DNA from: Mycoplasmopsis felifaucium ATCC 43428 | Lineage (GTDB): Bacteria; Bacillota_I; Bacilli_A; Mycoplasmatales; Metamycoplasmataceae | Assembly: GCF_000687775.1 (NCBI RefSeq) | Contig: NZ_JHXS01000003.1 | Span: forward strand, 1-60,114 | Direction: 5' to 3' | Length of the DNA stretch: 60,114 nucleotides | In this document: in pieces, positions 9,054 through 20,489 of the stretch | Layout: each line of letters opens with the position of its first letter | Numbering within the stretch: position 1 is the first letter of the stretch | The notes under the pieces: generated by a model | What the model saw: the letters and a program-made list of their open reading frames with translations, nothing else | Told to the model about the DNA's origin: nothing | The model's database searches: none | Made by a program: the position numbers and the translations under genes

Positions 9054-11813
9054 ATGACTAAAAAAGGAAAAATTATCTTAGGTTCAACCTTAGGGGCTAT
9101 AGCAGTCGGTGGAGCTGTAGCAACTGCTGTTGTGATTGGTGAAACTTTGAAAAATAATAAAAAAGCTAAGCCGAATAATAATGATGGAACCATTAATAAA
9201 ACACAATTAAATAATTTATATAATGAGATAAAAACACTAATAAATAGTAATCAATCAAAATTATCTATTGCTTTTAGTGAAAAACAATTAAGTAATCTTG
9301 AAACCATTAAAGCAGAATATGATTCAGCTAATCCTATAAAAACTCAGGTTCAGTTTTTAACTGGATTACAAGAAATAAAAGTAATTACTGAAGAAACAAT
9401 CGCTCAATACAATAGCGATAGAAGTTTTTCTGAATCACAAATTCAAAGAGTTAAAACTAAAAAATTAGAACTATCTTCAAGTAGCGAAAAAGAAAGATAT
9501 ACTGGAATTATTTCGGAATTAACAAGTAAATTAACACAGTTTAATACAACCTTATCTAAAACGAAATCACCTGCTGAATTTGCTAATTTAAACGATGAAA
9601 TTTCTAAATTATTATCTTCTATAGGTATTTGACAAAACGAAGAAGATAATTTAGCTTCTAAAATTACTGAAATAGATAAATTGGTAAAAAAATATCCAAA
9701 CACTTTAAGTTATGGACCTGTTCAATTTGGCCAGTATACCTATGATATAGCTAAATTGGTAAATGATGCTAAAGTGGCTTATTCTACAAAGAATCAAAAT
9801 TTAGCTACTGAACAAATAAAGGTTTTATACACTTTTATAACAAACTTTACTACTTGATATAACCAAAGTGTTTCATATGATTACAGCTCTTTAAAACAAG
9901 CTATAGTTAATTTAAAGAATACTGTAGAACCATACAAAAACACAAATAAAAACGATATAGCTGTTTCAACCATTAATCAATTAGATGCTTTATTACAACG
10001 ATTAGAAGCTAATAAAGATAACTTAAACGATATTATAGGTAATTTAGCTGGTGAATATAGCACAATTTCTGATGAATGACCTCAATTATTAGAAAACAGA
10101 AATAATTTAATTTCGCAAATTGAATCTGATATTACACAAATTAGCAACATGCTACCTAAATATAATCAAGGACCTGATAAAGATCTTTATGTTTCTGTTG
10201 TAAAACATATCAATGAAACAGTTTCATCTATCACCAGAGAATTAAATGATGCTAGAACAAAAGAAGAACTAAACACCTTATTACAAAAGTCTAATAATGA
10301 AGTTCAAAATATCCCTAATGTTGCTGGAATGTATCCTTTCTATCAAAATTTAATTGAAATTAGTAAAAACAATGTTAAATCATTAGAAACTCAAGCTGCC
10401 AATAATGGCAATACACAATACTGAACAAAAGCATTTGAATTAATTAACGAAACAATTAGAATTGCTGAAGAAAAATTAAAATCTGATATCAATAATTACG
10501 ATGCTGTTTTAGCAGTTGTTAATCAACAAAATGAATTAATTAATGAAAATGCTTCTAACTTAAACCCAAGTGGATGAGATCTTTATGAAAATCCAGGTAC
10601 ATCAATTGGTAATGCAAATAATAATATCCCTAATGTGATTCAAAATATCCAAAGTATGCAAGAAAATGTTCAGCTAATGAACCAACTACCAAACAAAGAA
10701 AATTACGAAGCTGTGATTAATACTACTCCAGGATATATTGAACAAATTATGGATGTTTTAAATAATGCTCAATTAAATAATGGCGTTTATACAGCAGCTA
10801 TTGATGCTAATACGTTATCAACAACTTTAGAAAATCAACAAACTACTTGACAAGCTACTATTCAAGGTTCTTTAAGTGATTTTACAAAAATTCAAGGAAT
10901 CAAAACTGATTCAAACTTTAATACTTATGCAACTCAATTAAACGATTTAGATGGTATTAATAACTACTTAAGAACTCATTTCAATGAAAGTACTTATGAA
11001 GAATTTATGAAACATTACGATCACTATAAATATCAAGTAATGCAATTATTCCAAAGAATCTTTACAAGTGTTGAACAAAGCTATACTTCTGATATGGATA
11101 AAGCTAGAAAAACAAAAGCAATGCTAGAAACTTCGCAAGCTTTAAGAGATCGTTTACAAATTAGTGCTGAAAAACTTCAACAAGATATTGATAATACTAC
11201 TGCAAAATGAAACGCAATTAAAAACGTATTAGAATCTAATAACTTTAGCCAATTAATTAACAATATAAGAAATGATTATTATCAATACTTATTAGCTTTC
11301 CACCAAGTTAATGTTGTTTTATTCAAAATGAAAGGTAGCCAAGATATGTTTGACCAAGTAATTTCTGCAGTTGAAACTAATATTGGCTACTATAAACCTT
11401 TCTCAAGTCATTATGTTTTAATTAAAGATGTTGTGGAAAAAATGGAACAATTGCTCCCTGAAGTTAAGAATCTTAAAGCTAATATTTATGATGGCAATTA
11501 TGATGAATTTATGACTAAAGGTAATGAATTATGGCAAACTAATAGTAGTTTATCTAAAATGTGAAGAGAAACTATAAATCCATATGACTCGCTTTACAAA
11601 GAATATACTAACGTTTGATTTAATCAATATAAACCTAAAGAAAATTCTTTAAGTCAAGAACAAAAACAAAAAATTTGAGCTCCTGTTAATAAAATAAATG
11701 AACTTCATAAAAAGGCTGCTGTGGCTTCAAGAGTAGAACAATTTACTGAAGATACTAAAGAAATGCAAAGTTTAGTCGAACAACTTAAACAAGCAATGGC
11801 GGAAACTAACTAA
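9054..11813 (+). CDS. Large anchored coiled-coil surface protein (Lmp-like)
   Basis: A 919-residue protein beginning MTKKGKIILGSTLGAIAVGG, with a single hydrophobic N-terminal anchor and no lipobox. The remainder is long, helical, rich in Asn/Gln/Lys/Glu and free of catalytic motifs. The anchor style matches the protein at 2585-5472 in the same island, so the two are probably paralogues. The start at 9054 is preceded by AAAGGAA; a TTG 21 bases upstream is in frame but lacks a ribosome binding site. By analogy with M. hominis Lmp proteins an adhesion or surface role is likely, but this is inference. Confidence 0.8.
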
Positions 11814-11826
11814 AATAAATATTTAA

Positions 11827-11856
11827 AAATAACAGCATAAAACTGTTATTTTTTGT
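11827..11856. terminator. Bidirectional terminator
   Basis: AAATAACAG / CTGTTATTT stem with a 7-base loop and T-rich flanks lies between two convergent genes. Confidence 0.8.
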
Positions 11857-11866
11857 TTTCCTAAAA

Positions 11867-12841
11867 TTACTTTGAATCAGTGTTTTTGGTTTCTGAATTA
11901 TTTTTTTTAGCTTGTTCTAAATCAAAGTTTGAAATCATATTTTGTCTCTTGTTATTTTTAAATGCAATTGTATTATTAACAAAGTTAACAAAGTATTTTT
12001 CTGTAAATCCTTGTACTAATGCATAGAAGAATGGAGCACAAATATCACCAAGCATCATCATAAAGGTTGCTAATAATAAGTCTGTTAGCATCATATTTTG
12101 ACTAGTAAAATATTTTGATGCAGTTGATTGAGTTTTAAAACCAAAGAATAAATCTGGAACTTGTTGTGCTAATCCACGAGCTGGGTTAATAGCTGCTGAA
12201 CCTAATAAGATACCTAATCAAACTGAAAGAGAAATAATGAATAAAATCATAACATCTCTATATTTTGAATCAATTCTTGGGCTGAAAATTGGGAATAATA
12301 ATACAGCTGTCATAACCATTTCGCCGAAGAAGATTCATAATGATCCTCCAATTAACGCTTGCTTGCCTGTATTATTGAAAGCTAAAAAGTCTTTATTTGC
12401 TGAATTAGCAGCACTTATAGCTGCATTTGATGCATTACCACCATTTGTTAATAATCCTAAACCATAAATAATTAAACCAGCAACAACTGCACCAACCATT
12501 TGAATGGCTATTTTGGCAATAGCATATTTAGATGTATTTGTGCCGTTAAATCATCTATAGATTGTAACAGCAGGGTTTAAATCACAACTTCATCTTAAAA
12601 AGATGAATAAGCAGGCACCAACAATAATAAATCCAGCAAAGAAACCAACAATAATATTATGTAATAAGAATCAGTGTTCTAAGGCTTTGCCATTAACATA
12701 TAAAGATAATCCTGCTAAACCTAGAGAAATAAAGATAGTTCCGAACAATTCACTTAACATGTGAATTGTTCAAGTTTTACCGTTTTTAGGTTGTTCGGCA
12801 TGTTCTCTAGTTTTTTTAGAAAATTTGAAGAAGTTAAACAT
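11867..12841 (-). CDS. glpF: MIP-family channel, probable glycerol facilitator
   Basis: A 324-residue membrane channel with the two diagnostic NPA boxes, DLNPAVTIYRW in the first half and INPARGLAQQ in the second. Around six transmembrane segments are visible. The Arg after the second NPA, part of the selectivity filter, is kept. The following residue is Gly, where E. coli GlpF has Asp and water channels often have Ser, so glycerol versus water or lactate specificity cannot be fixed. The ldhD stop codon lies four bases upstream of its ATG, indicating one operon. The N- and C-terminal tails are longer than usual and highly charged. Confidence 0.88.
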
Positions 12842-12845
12842 TTAA

Positions 12846-13883
12846 CTAACCGTTTAATACCTTTCCATTGTCTAATAATTTTAATGCTTTTGAAAAGTCT
12901 CCATTTTGAGCCATATCAGCATTATCTAAAGTGATTTTAGCAATTTGTGTTAAAGCTGTATCCGTCAAGAATGCTTGGTGAGATGTAACTATAACATTTT
13001 CGTTTGAAATTAATTCTTTTCATTCAGGGTCAATCTTTTCGTATTCTTTAGCGTGTTTAGAAATATCTGAATAGAAACGGCCTTCTTCTCTGTCTAAAAC
13101 GTCACAGCCAAGCCCTCTAATAATATTATTTTCCAAACCATATAAAGCTGCCTTAATGTCAATTAATTCACCTCTAGCAGTGTTAATAATAATTACGCCT
13201 TTTTTCATTAAATCTACAGCATCTTTATCAATGATGTATTTTGTTGAAGGTAATAATGGAGCATGCAACGAAATAAAATCACTTTCTTTAATTAATTTAG
13301 TGAAAGGAACAAATTCAAATCCCATTTCTTTAGCTAAATTAGGGTTATTCGCTTCGCAGAAGGTATCAAAAACAAGAATTTTAGCTCCCATACCTTTCAT
13401 AATGTTAATGAAGCATTGACCAATTTTACCTGAACCAATTACTCCGACTGTTGAACCGTAAATAGCCTTACCATCTAAGTTATCTAATGAGAAGTTGTAA
13501 TTTCTTACTCTTTGAATGGCTTTAGATATGTTTCTGTTTAAAGTCATTAATAAAGCAGCTGCAAATTCAGCAACACTTTCAGCTGAATAGTTTGGAACTC
13601 TAAAAACATTAATTCCTAACTCTTCTGCCTTAGCTAAGTCAACTTTGTTATAACCCATCGATCTTTGAAGTCAAACTTTAACATTATTTTTTGCTAATAG
13701 TTCAAGAATATATTTATCCCCGTAAGTGTTAACAAAACCACAAACGGCGTCAAAACCTTTAGTTTTTGACACGTTTGTAATGTTCAAGTTTTCTTCAAAA
13801 TAAACTATTTCGTGCCTTCCGTTATTGATTAAATCAAAATATTTTTTGTCATATTCTTTAGCGTCAAAAAAAGCTATTTTCAT
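12846..13883 (-). CDS. ldhD: D-lactate dehydrogenase (NAD-dependent)
   Basis: A 345-residue member of the D-2-hydroxyacid dehydrogenase family. The Rossmann motif VGVIGSGKIGQ, the substrate-binding Arg in INTARGELID, and the catalytic His in SHQAFLTDTAL are all present. It would reduce pyruvate to D-lactate and regenerate NAD+, complementing the PDH complex further along. It forms an operon with the MIP channel gene immediately downstream; a lactate export role for that channel is thus possible but unproven. The upstream region is divergent with the PTS EIIBA gene and contains a 14-bp palindrome. Confidence 0.9.
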
Positions 13884-14055
13884 ATTATTCCTTTCAGTTT
13901 TAATTTTTCATATTTTATATAATTATTAATAAATTTAAAAAGTCATATATATGCATATATTTTAATATAAATTAATATTATTTTAGATATTCGCAAATAT
14001 TATAAAGTTATATTTAATATTTAATTTATTAAATATAATAAAAAAAATTTATTGG

Positions 14056-14069
14056 TGTAAATATTTACA
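14056..14069. promoter_or_regulatory. Candidate operator palindrome between ldhD and PTS EIIBA
   Basis: TGTAAATATTTACA is a perfect 14-bp inverted repeat in the 281-bp divergent intergenic region. A TATAAT at 14115-14120 is a likely -10 for the EIIBA gene. The palindrome resembles catabolite-response and Rex-type sites only loosely, so the regulator is unknown. Confidence 0.35.
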
Positions 14070-14164
14070 TATTTGTGCCATAATTAATGAGTTATATGAA
14101 TTTACTACTAATTTTATAATATATTATTATGATGTTAATATTAAGCATTTAAAAAGGAGAACCA

Positions 14165-15031
14165 ATGTCATTTCGTGAATGATGAAAAAAACACTTTTGT
14201 AAGAGCAAAAAACAAGAAGAAACTCAAAAACCAGTATTTGTTTCTGAAAGAGTTAGAAAGCTAGTTGATGCTTTTGGAGGAATTAATAATATTACAGGAT
14301 TTAATAACTGTGCCGCTAGATTGAGATATGATGTTAAAAACACAGCTTTAGTTAACGAAAAAGAACTGAAAGCTTTAGGTGCAACTGAAATTATTATGAT
14401 TGGTAAAAAACACGTTCAGGCTAAATTCGGGCCTGTTGCTGAAGAGTTAAACTTAGAAATTAAAAATTCCGTAGACACCCTTAAAAAAGAAGTATCAGAC
14501 AAAATTATTGTTTCAACAGAAAACTTTTTAAGTGATTCATATCAAGAAAAAGAAGAACAAGAAGACTATTCAATTATTTATTCACCTTGCCATGGCTTAA
14601 GAGAATCACTTAGTGATTTAAGCGATGATGCATTTAGCTTATTAGGTTCAGGTTATGCAGTTAAATTACTAAGAGAAACAGGCAAAATTGAAATACATTC
14701 GCCAATAAGCGGAAAAATTATTGTTGCTTACCCAACAAAACATGCTTATGGTATCTCAGCCCCAAATGGTTTAGAAGTTTTAGTTCACATTGGCGTTGAT
14801 ACAGTTAAAATGAATGGACTTGGTTTTACTTCAAATGTTAAATTAAACGATGAGGTTAAACACGGCGATGTTTTAGCTACTGTTGACTTAAATAAAATTA
14901 AGGAAGCTGGAGTACAGAGTGATGTAATTATTGTAATTACGGACAAAGTTAATAAAAATAAAACACTTAAATTATTACAACCTCTTGAAATTAGAGAATC
15001 TAACCTTCCTTGACTTAAAATTGTTGATTAA
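14165..15031 (+). CDS. PTS EIIB-EIIA fusion protein, glucose family, no EIIC
   Basis: A 288-residue soluble protein. An N-terminal EIIB domain carries the phosphorylatable Cys49 in FNNCAARLRYDV. After a linker comes an EIIA-Glc/Crr domain with the two active-site His residues, His193 in TKHAYG and His208 in VLVHIGVDTV. No membrane EIIC domain is present in the protein or next to it. It could pair with a separate EIIC encoded elsewhere, or work as a regulatory phosphoprotein downstream of HPr (encoded at 51845 in this window). AAAGGAGA precedes the ATG. It is transcribed away from ldhD. Confidence 0.88.
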
Positions 15032-15034
15032 TTT

Positions 15035-15059
15035 ATAGACCTTGCGAGGTCTATTTTTT
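15035..15059 (+). terminator. Terminator of the EIIBA gene
   Basis: ATAGACCT / AGGTCTAT stem with a TGCG loop and a T6 tail. Confidence 0.9.
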
Positions 15060-15061
15060 AT

Positions 15062-15089
15062 AAAAAAATTACTTCAATTAAGAAGTAAT
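15062..15089 (-). terminator. Terminator of tRNA-Gly
   Basis: On the minus strand ATTACTTC / GAAGTAAT is followed by a T-run. Confidence 0.85.
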
Positions 15090-15105
15090 GGTGTATTTAA
15101 ACAAA

Positions 15106-15179
15106 TGGAGCAAATGACGGGAATCGAACCCGCATGACCAGCTTGGAAGGCTGGAGTTCTACCATTGAACTACATTTGC
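15106..15179 (-). tRNA. tRNA-Gly (UCC)
   Basis: A 74-nt tRNA with encoded CCA and acceptor GCAAATG/CATTTGC. The anticodon loop CTTCCAA gives UCC. This is the single Gly tRNA in the window. Confidence 0.96.
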
Positions 15180-15277
15180 GAATGTAAAAATATTATACTT
15201 TAAACGACGTTATATAAAAACATTTTTTTAAAATAATCTTTATATTTAGTTTTTACTAAAAATACTATAAAACAGTT

Positions 15278-15300
15278 AAAAAAATATGCTTACGCATATT
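15278..15300 (-). terminator. Terminator of the gdpP-rplI-dnaB-CNNM operon
   Basis: AATATGC / GCATATT with a 4-base loop is followed on the minus strand by seven T. Confidence 0.75.
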
Positions 15301-15307
15301 AAAATTA

Positions 15308-16620
15308 TTATTTTCTAGATTTTTCAATTTTTATTTCTTTAGTTTCATTATCTGTTTCATTTGAAAGATCTATTTCATTTCCAAGTTCAATTTCAACTTT
15401 AATATTTTTCTTATCTTTAGGGTTTACAGAAAGAACTTTAAAACTCACATCTTTCATTTCATATTTGAAGTTTTTACGTAATTCGGTTTTAGATTTTGAA
15501 CTTAAAAATTCGTATAATGTTTGGTTTTCTACTTCTTGTTCTAATTCTAAATCAACTTCAAGACGTTTAATGATTTCCTTCATTTTAACTTTTCCGGACA
15601 CGTGGAAAAGTTCTAAACTAATTTCAAAAAAGTCTTCTCATTCTTCAGAATCAAATTCGTCATATATTTCACCAACAATCTCTTCAAGAATGTCTTCCAT
15701 TGTAATAATTCCAATTACCTCTCCACTTGTTGTATTTTTAGTTACAAAAGCCATTTGTGATTTTGTTCTTCTCATTTTTTCTAGTGCTGTAGAAAGTGAA
15801 AAGTTCATTGAAACATATGGAATAGTTTTTAAATAGTTAATAACTTTACCTTTTTTAAGGTGAAAAATATCTTTTAAATGGACAATACCAATTGGCGAAT
15901 CTCCCTTTTTTATAGGCAATCTGCTATAGTTTGTATCTTTGAAAATAGCTAAAGCTTCAGAAACTGAAGCGTTTCATTCAATTGAATAAACATCTTTAAG
16001 TTTTACATAATGTTTAGACACTTTAGTGCTGTCTAAATCTAAAGCATTTTGAGCCATAATACTTTCATTAGCTTCTAAAACACCTTCATTTTGGCAACAT
16101 CAATTAAACCTTTAACGTCATCTTCGGTATTAGTTATATAAATTTTTTTACCAATCTTGCTTATTGGATACGTAAAAATTCAAAAAATATAGTATAAAGC
16201 TTCCAATAAATAACAAAATGTTTTAGCAGTTCCAACAGGGTGTTTTTTAGCTGCTAATTTTGGTAATATTTCACCGAAAAGCACTATGATTGGGGTCATT
16301 ACGGCAGTTGATATAATAACATTATATTTACCTGCATTTTCCATGCCCGCTAGTAACCAGGTGCTTAAAACGTATGAAATGATAGAAGAAGCTGCAATAT
16401 TAACAATATTGTTGCAAATTAATATTGTGCTTAATGTTTGGTTGAAAAATTTATATTGTTTCTTAATAACTTTTCCACCAAATTCCTTGTTGTTAATCAT
16501 ATTTTCAATTTTGCCGGGATTTAAAGCGGTGTAAGCGGTTTCGCAAGCACTAAAAATACCACTTAAAACAAGCAAGATTAACATTGAAACTAATAATGCA
16601 ATTTTCAGACCTATACTCAT
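15308..16620 (-). pseudogene. CNNM/CBS-domain transporter (hemolysin C/CorC family), frameshifted
   Basis: The first 170 codons encode an N-terminal DUF21/CNNM membrane domain with several hydrophobic segments. The frame stops after DVAKMKVF. A second frame carries on directly with NEGVLEANESIMAQNALDLD, two CBS domains (LPIKKGDSPIGIVHLKDIF; GEVIGIITMEDILEEIVGEI) and a CorC-like C-terminal domain. One additional base in the TTTT at 16089-16092 (A-run on the coding strand) joins both frames into a standard ~437-residue protein. The family exports or senses Mg2+ and other divalent cations. The gene is last in the operon; its ATG overlaps the dnaB stop by one base. Whether the frameshift is real or a read error is open. 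Confidence 0.8.
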
Positions 16621-18041
16621 TATTCATCGTCTCCAAAAGTTGAATTAGAGTTAATGTTATCATCTACTTCTCAAAGAGGGTTCATAAATTTACCACAGTT
16701 CATTCTAAAGAATAATCTATAGTCATCTGTGGGACCATTTCTGTGTTTTGCGATGATAACTTCTGTAACATCGCCAATATCACCTTGTTCTAATTGGACT
16801 TCAGCTATTTCTTTTTTCTTCTTGTAATAATTTTTTCTGTATAAGAACATTACAATGTCAGCATCTTGTTCAATAGCTCCCGATTCACGTAAGTCAGATA
16901 ATAATGGACGTTTATCTTCACGTTTTTCAACCTCACGGCTTAACTGACTAAGTGCAATAACAGGGACTTTTAACTCAAGAGCTAAGGTTTTTAAAGCACG
17001 TGAAATTTTTGAAATTTCGGTTTGGCGGCTATCTCTACTTCTTGAACTATCAGAACCAGATAAAAGTTGCAAGTAGTCAACTACTATTAAATCAATTCCG
17101 CTAATTTTATTTAATCTTCTACATTTTCAAATTAAATTATTAATATCATTATCAGATGATTCGTCAATAAGTAAATCTAATTTATTAATATAAGTTCTTC
17201 TAACAGCTTCAATTCTCAGCATATCATTGTCACTTAGTGAGCTAGCTTGCTTAAATTTAAATAAATCAATTTCGGTATTGATACCATATAAACGAGTCAT
17301 TAAACTTGTAGCAGTCATTTCTAAAGTGAAAAATACAACTTTTTTGTGTTTTAATGCAACGTTATTAGCTATATTTAAGGCAAATGCAGTCTTACCCATA
17401 GCTGGACGAGCAGCAATAATAATTAATTCACCAGGTTGGAAACCTTGGGTATTCATATCTATAGGCAAAAATCCTGTAGCTATTCCACTGATATCATTTG
17501 GACCCATTGTTCTTTTATGATGAAGTTCTTTAAGCATTTCATCACTAGCCTCTTTTGAACTAATAAAGTTTTGCATTGAAGCATTTTTATCAAGGTCTAA
17601 AAGTAAATTTTGAATTTCTCCAATAACAACTTCTTCGTCAATTTCCACATCAGCTTGAATTTGATTTAAAACAACGTTAAGCTTTCTTTCTAAAGTTCTT
17701 AATTTTGTAAGTCTTACAAGTTCTTTAATATTAGCTGTTATATTGGTAGTTAAACCAGCGTTTATTTCTAGATCACTAATAAAGGCAAAATTTATGAAAC
17801 TGTACTTTTTCTTTTGGGCTAACAATAAGACTTGTTCATAATTTATAGAAGTATTTGATGAAAACAAATCAAATAAAATGTCAAAAAAGCAGGCATTTTC
17901 GTGAATTGTAAAATCTTCCCTAGTTAAATAGGGAATTACATAGCTGGCACATCTATCTTGTATATACACTAATCCCAATAAGGCTTTTTCAATGTATGGT
18001 TTGGAAAATTTAGAGACCATATAATTATTATTGGTGGACAT
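16620..18041 (-). CDS. dnaB: Replicative DNA helicase
   Basis: A 473-residue hexameric helicase that unwinds DNA at the fork. An N-terminal primase-interaction domain is followed by the RecA-like core with Walker A in ARPAMGKTAF and the DnaB motifs SQLSREVEKREDKRP and DLRESGAIEQDAD. The start overlaps the end of rplI by 14 bases, and the stop overlaps the ATG of the CNNM gene. An ATG 21 bases downstream (MVSKFS) is an alternative start. The order gdpP-rplI-dnaB is the conserved Firmicute arrangement. Confidence 0.96.
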
Positions 18042-18486
18042 GTATTCTTACTTCCACTTTTAATTTCGCAATAATATCTTTATAAACTATAACATCTACA
18101 ATATGAATTCCTTCTGTAAGTAAATGTATTTTTTGTATTGCGTATTTGTCTAATTTATAGCCTTTATGGTTTAATTCTTTCATTAGATCTTTAGTAGATA
18201 TAGCACCGTGAACGTTTAAATTACCATTAGCATCAATATTTGCATTGAGCTCGTATTTCAAAGTTTCTCTTTCAAGCTTTTCTTTTTCTGTTAATGCTTC
18301 ACGTCTTACGTTCATTTCATTATCAATTAGAATACTTATTTTTTTATCTAATTCTTTTTTATTTTTTTCATTGTAAACAACACCAAAACCATTTCTCACT
18401 AAGTAGTTTAGTCCATATCCATCAGAAACTTCAACCACTGTATTGGCTTTACCATCTTTACAATCTTTAATCAAAATTACTTTCAT
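18028..18486 (-). CDS. rplI: 50S ribosomal protein L9
   Basis: A 152-residue protein with the conserved start MKVILIKDCKDGKANTVVEV and the N-domain motif YGLNYLVRNGFG. It has a helical linker and a C-terminal domain of normal size. It overlaps gdpP upstream by 20 bases and dnaB downstream by 14, so translation is probably coupled across all three. Confidence 0.96.
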   Translation of the reverse strand: MKVILIKDCKDGKANTVVEVSDGYGLNYLVRNGFGVVYNEKNKKELDKKISILIDNEMNVRREALTEKEKLERETLKYELNANIDANGNLNVHGAISTKDLMKELNHKGYKLDKYAIQKIHLLTEGIHIVDVIVYKDIIAKLKVEVRIHVHQ

Positions 18487-20443
18487 CTCTTACACTCACA
18501 ATCGCTTGTTTTATATTATCTATAAATGTTTCAAAGTTTTCATTACTTGTGGCAGCAGCTGTTCCGAAGTGACCGCCTCCGCCAACTTCTTCTGCAATTA
18601 GTTGAACGTTAACATTAAAACTTCTAGCACTTAATTTATACACTTTTTCATTTTCTAATCTAGCCACTACGAACGCAGCTTTTCTATCACTGATTTTTAA
18701 GATTTCCTCTGCAGCGATAGAAATAACGTCGTTTGAAAGGGGAATATCTTTATATGCCAGGAAATATCCCGGTTTAATTTCTTGAATATTTTGAAGAACT
18801 TCATTAATTTTTAATTGAGTTTGTTCATCAATTTTAAGAATTTCGCTACTTTTAGCAGAATCGGCTCCACGTTCTTCGAGTCATCCAGCTGCAATAAATG
18901 TTCTTGCATTCACGTGCTTAGTAAATTGTAATGTATCTAAATAAATACCATTTAGTAACATTTGAACGACGAATGGCTCTAATTTAATGTGTTTTTTGAT
19001 AAACATTATAATTTCACAAACTATTTCAGAGGCACTTGACGCAGCTGAATCAATATATCTATTTGTTTTTGGGCAGAAATCAATATTTGTTCCTAATCTA
19101 TGGTGATCTAATATAAATATGTTATTAACATTTGCACCAGAGATACAATCAGGATTATCTGTTCTTTTTGTATCTGAGTTATCTACAAGGAATACTAATG
19201 TATTTTTATCTGTCAATTTATTAGCTTGTTGAGTTTTTATTATTATTTCATTATTTTTCGGAAGTAGCTTGTCTATAGCTTTTTTGGTTGTATTATCCTG
19301 TGTTGTTGAACAAATATAGGCTTCTTTTCCAAATTGTTTTGCCAGTGATCAAATACCCAAAGAACTACCTAAGGCATCTAAGTCTGCCTTTGTGTGTCCA
19401 TAAATTAAAACGTTTTTAATTTTTTGATCTTTAAGTTTTGTTTCAATTACATTTGCAATATTAGCAATTCTCGTCCTACTAATGTCATATAGAATTTCGC
19501 TTGATGAACCAAAGTATCTGGGTCTATCGGTATTTGAAACAATTGTTACTTGGTCTCCACCTCTACTTTGAGCTTGTAGTAGAGCGGATTTTGCTTGCTC
19601 CATTTTTTCAGTTAAGCTGCTAAAACCTAACGCAAAACCGGCCGAACAAGACATTATGAAATTGCTTTGTGTAGTTCCTTTTAATGCATTGTGTAATTTA
19701 GCAAAGAAGTTAAAGTTGAGTTCCTTCATTTTGTTTATTGACTCTGCGTTTGTAAAAATTAAGAATTTACCATTGGTATATTGTCTATAAACGAAATTAT
19801 AATTTGCAACCAAATTATCCAACAAGGCTATAAAATGCTTGTTTACGTTATATAATTCTTCTTCTGATAAAATAGAACGATATAAACTATAGTTATCAAT
19901 TTCAATTTCACCAACAACAGCTGATTCATTATTATATATATCTAACATATTTTGTTCGATTGAATTATCACGGATACTAATGCAATTTTTTAGTGGTCAG
20001 ATGTCAAGAATATAATTTGATTTTTCATATTTGAAAGAAATATTACTTTTTTTAATGTCAAATTTGATGCCGATTAGTTCAAAAAACTCATTTAGTGTTG
20101 TTCCAATTAAGTTTTTTCCGAAACGGTTTTGGATAAATAAACTTGTTCAAAGAATGACAAAATCAGTATCATAAATTATTGTTCCAATAGAGTTATAGTT
20201 AATAATTTCATCAATGAAATGATTAAATGAGTTCTTAGTAATTGAATTTTTATACATGTATTTTTTCAAACTAAGAAGTGAAAAAATACCAGTCCCACAA
20301 ACTCCAATTATTAAGCCAAATAAACCTATAATTAAGCTATGCAGGTTTTTGTTTAAGTAAATTATTACGCCAAATCCGATTGATAAAATTAGAAAAACAA
20401 TACTAAAACTGATGTAAAAAAGTAATTTCTTTCGTAAATTCAT
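18467..20443 (-). CDS. gdpP: Cyclic-di-AMP phosphodiesterase
   Basis: A 658-residue protein with GdpP/YybT architecture. Two N-terminal transmembrane segments are followed by a PAS-like region, a degenerate GGDEF domain (AQSRGGDQVTI) and a DHH phosphodiesterase domain (HTKADLDALGSS; FILDHHRLGTN). A DHHA1 domain with the GGGGH motif (EEVGGGGHFGTAA) closes the protein. It hydrolyses c-di-AMP, which in mollicutes is linked to potassium homeostasis. It is the first gene of the operon and lies only 46 bp from the divergent tsaC-like gene. Confidence 0.93.
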
Positions 20444-20489
20444 ATTAAAATTATATATTAATATATAAATTATTATTCAAAGAGGTGAA

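Noticed and set aside
15465-15836. 123-codon frame antisense to the CNNM/CBS gene
   Set aside because: Composition is a mirror of the CBS-domain codons; no start signal.
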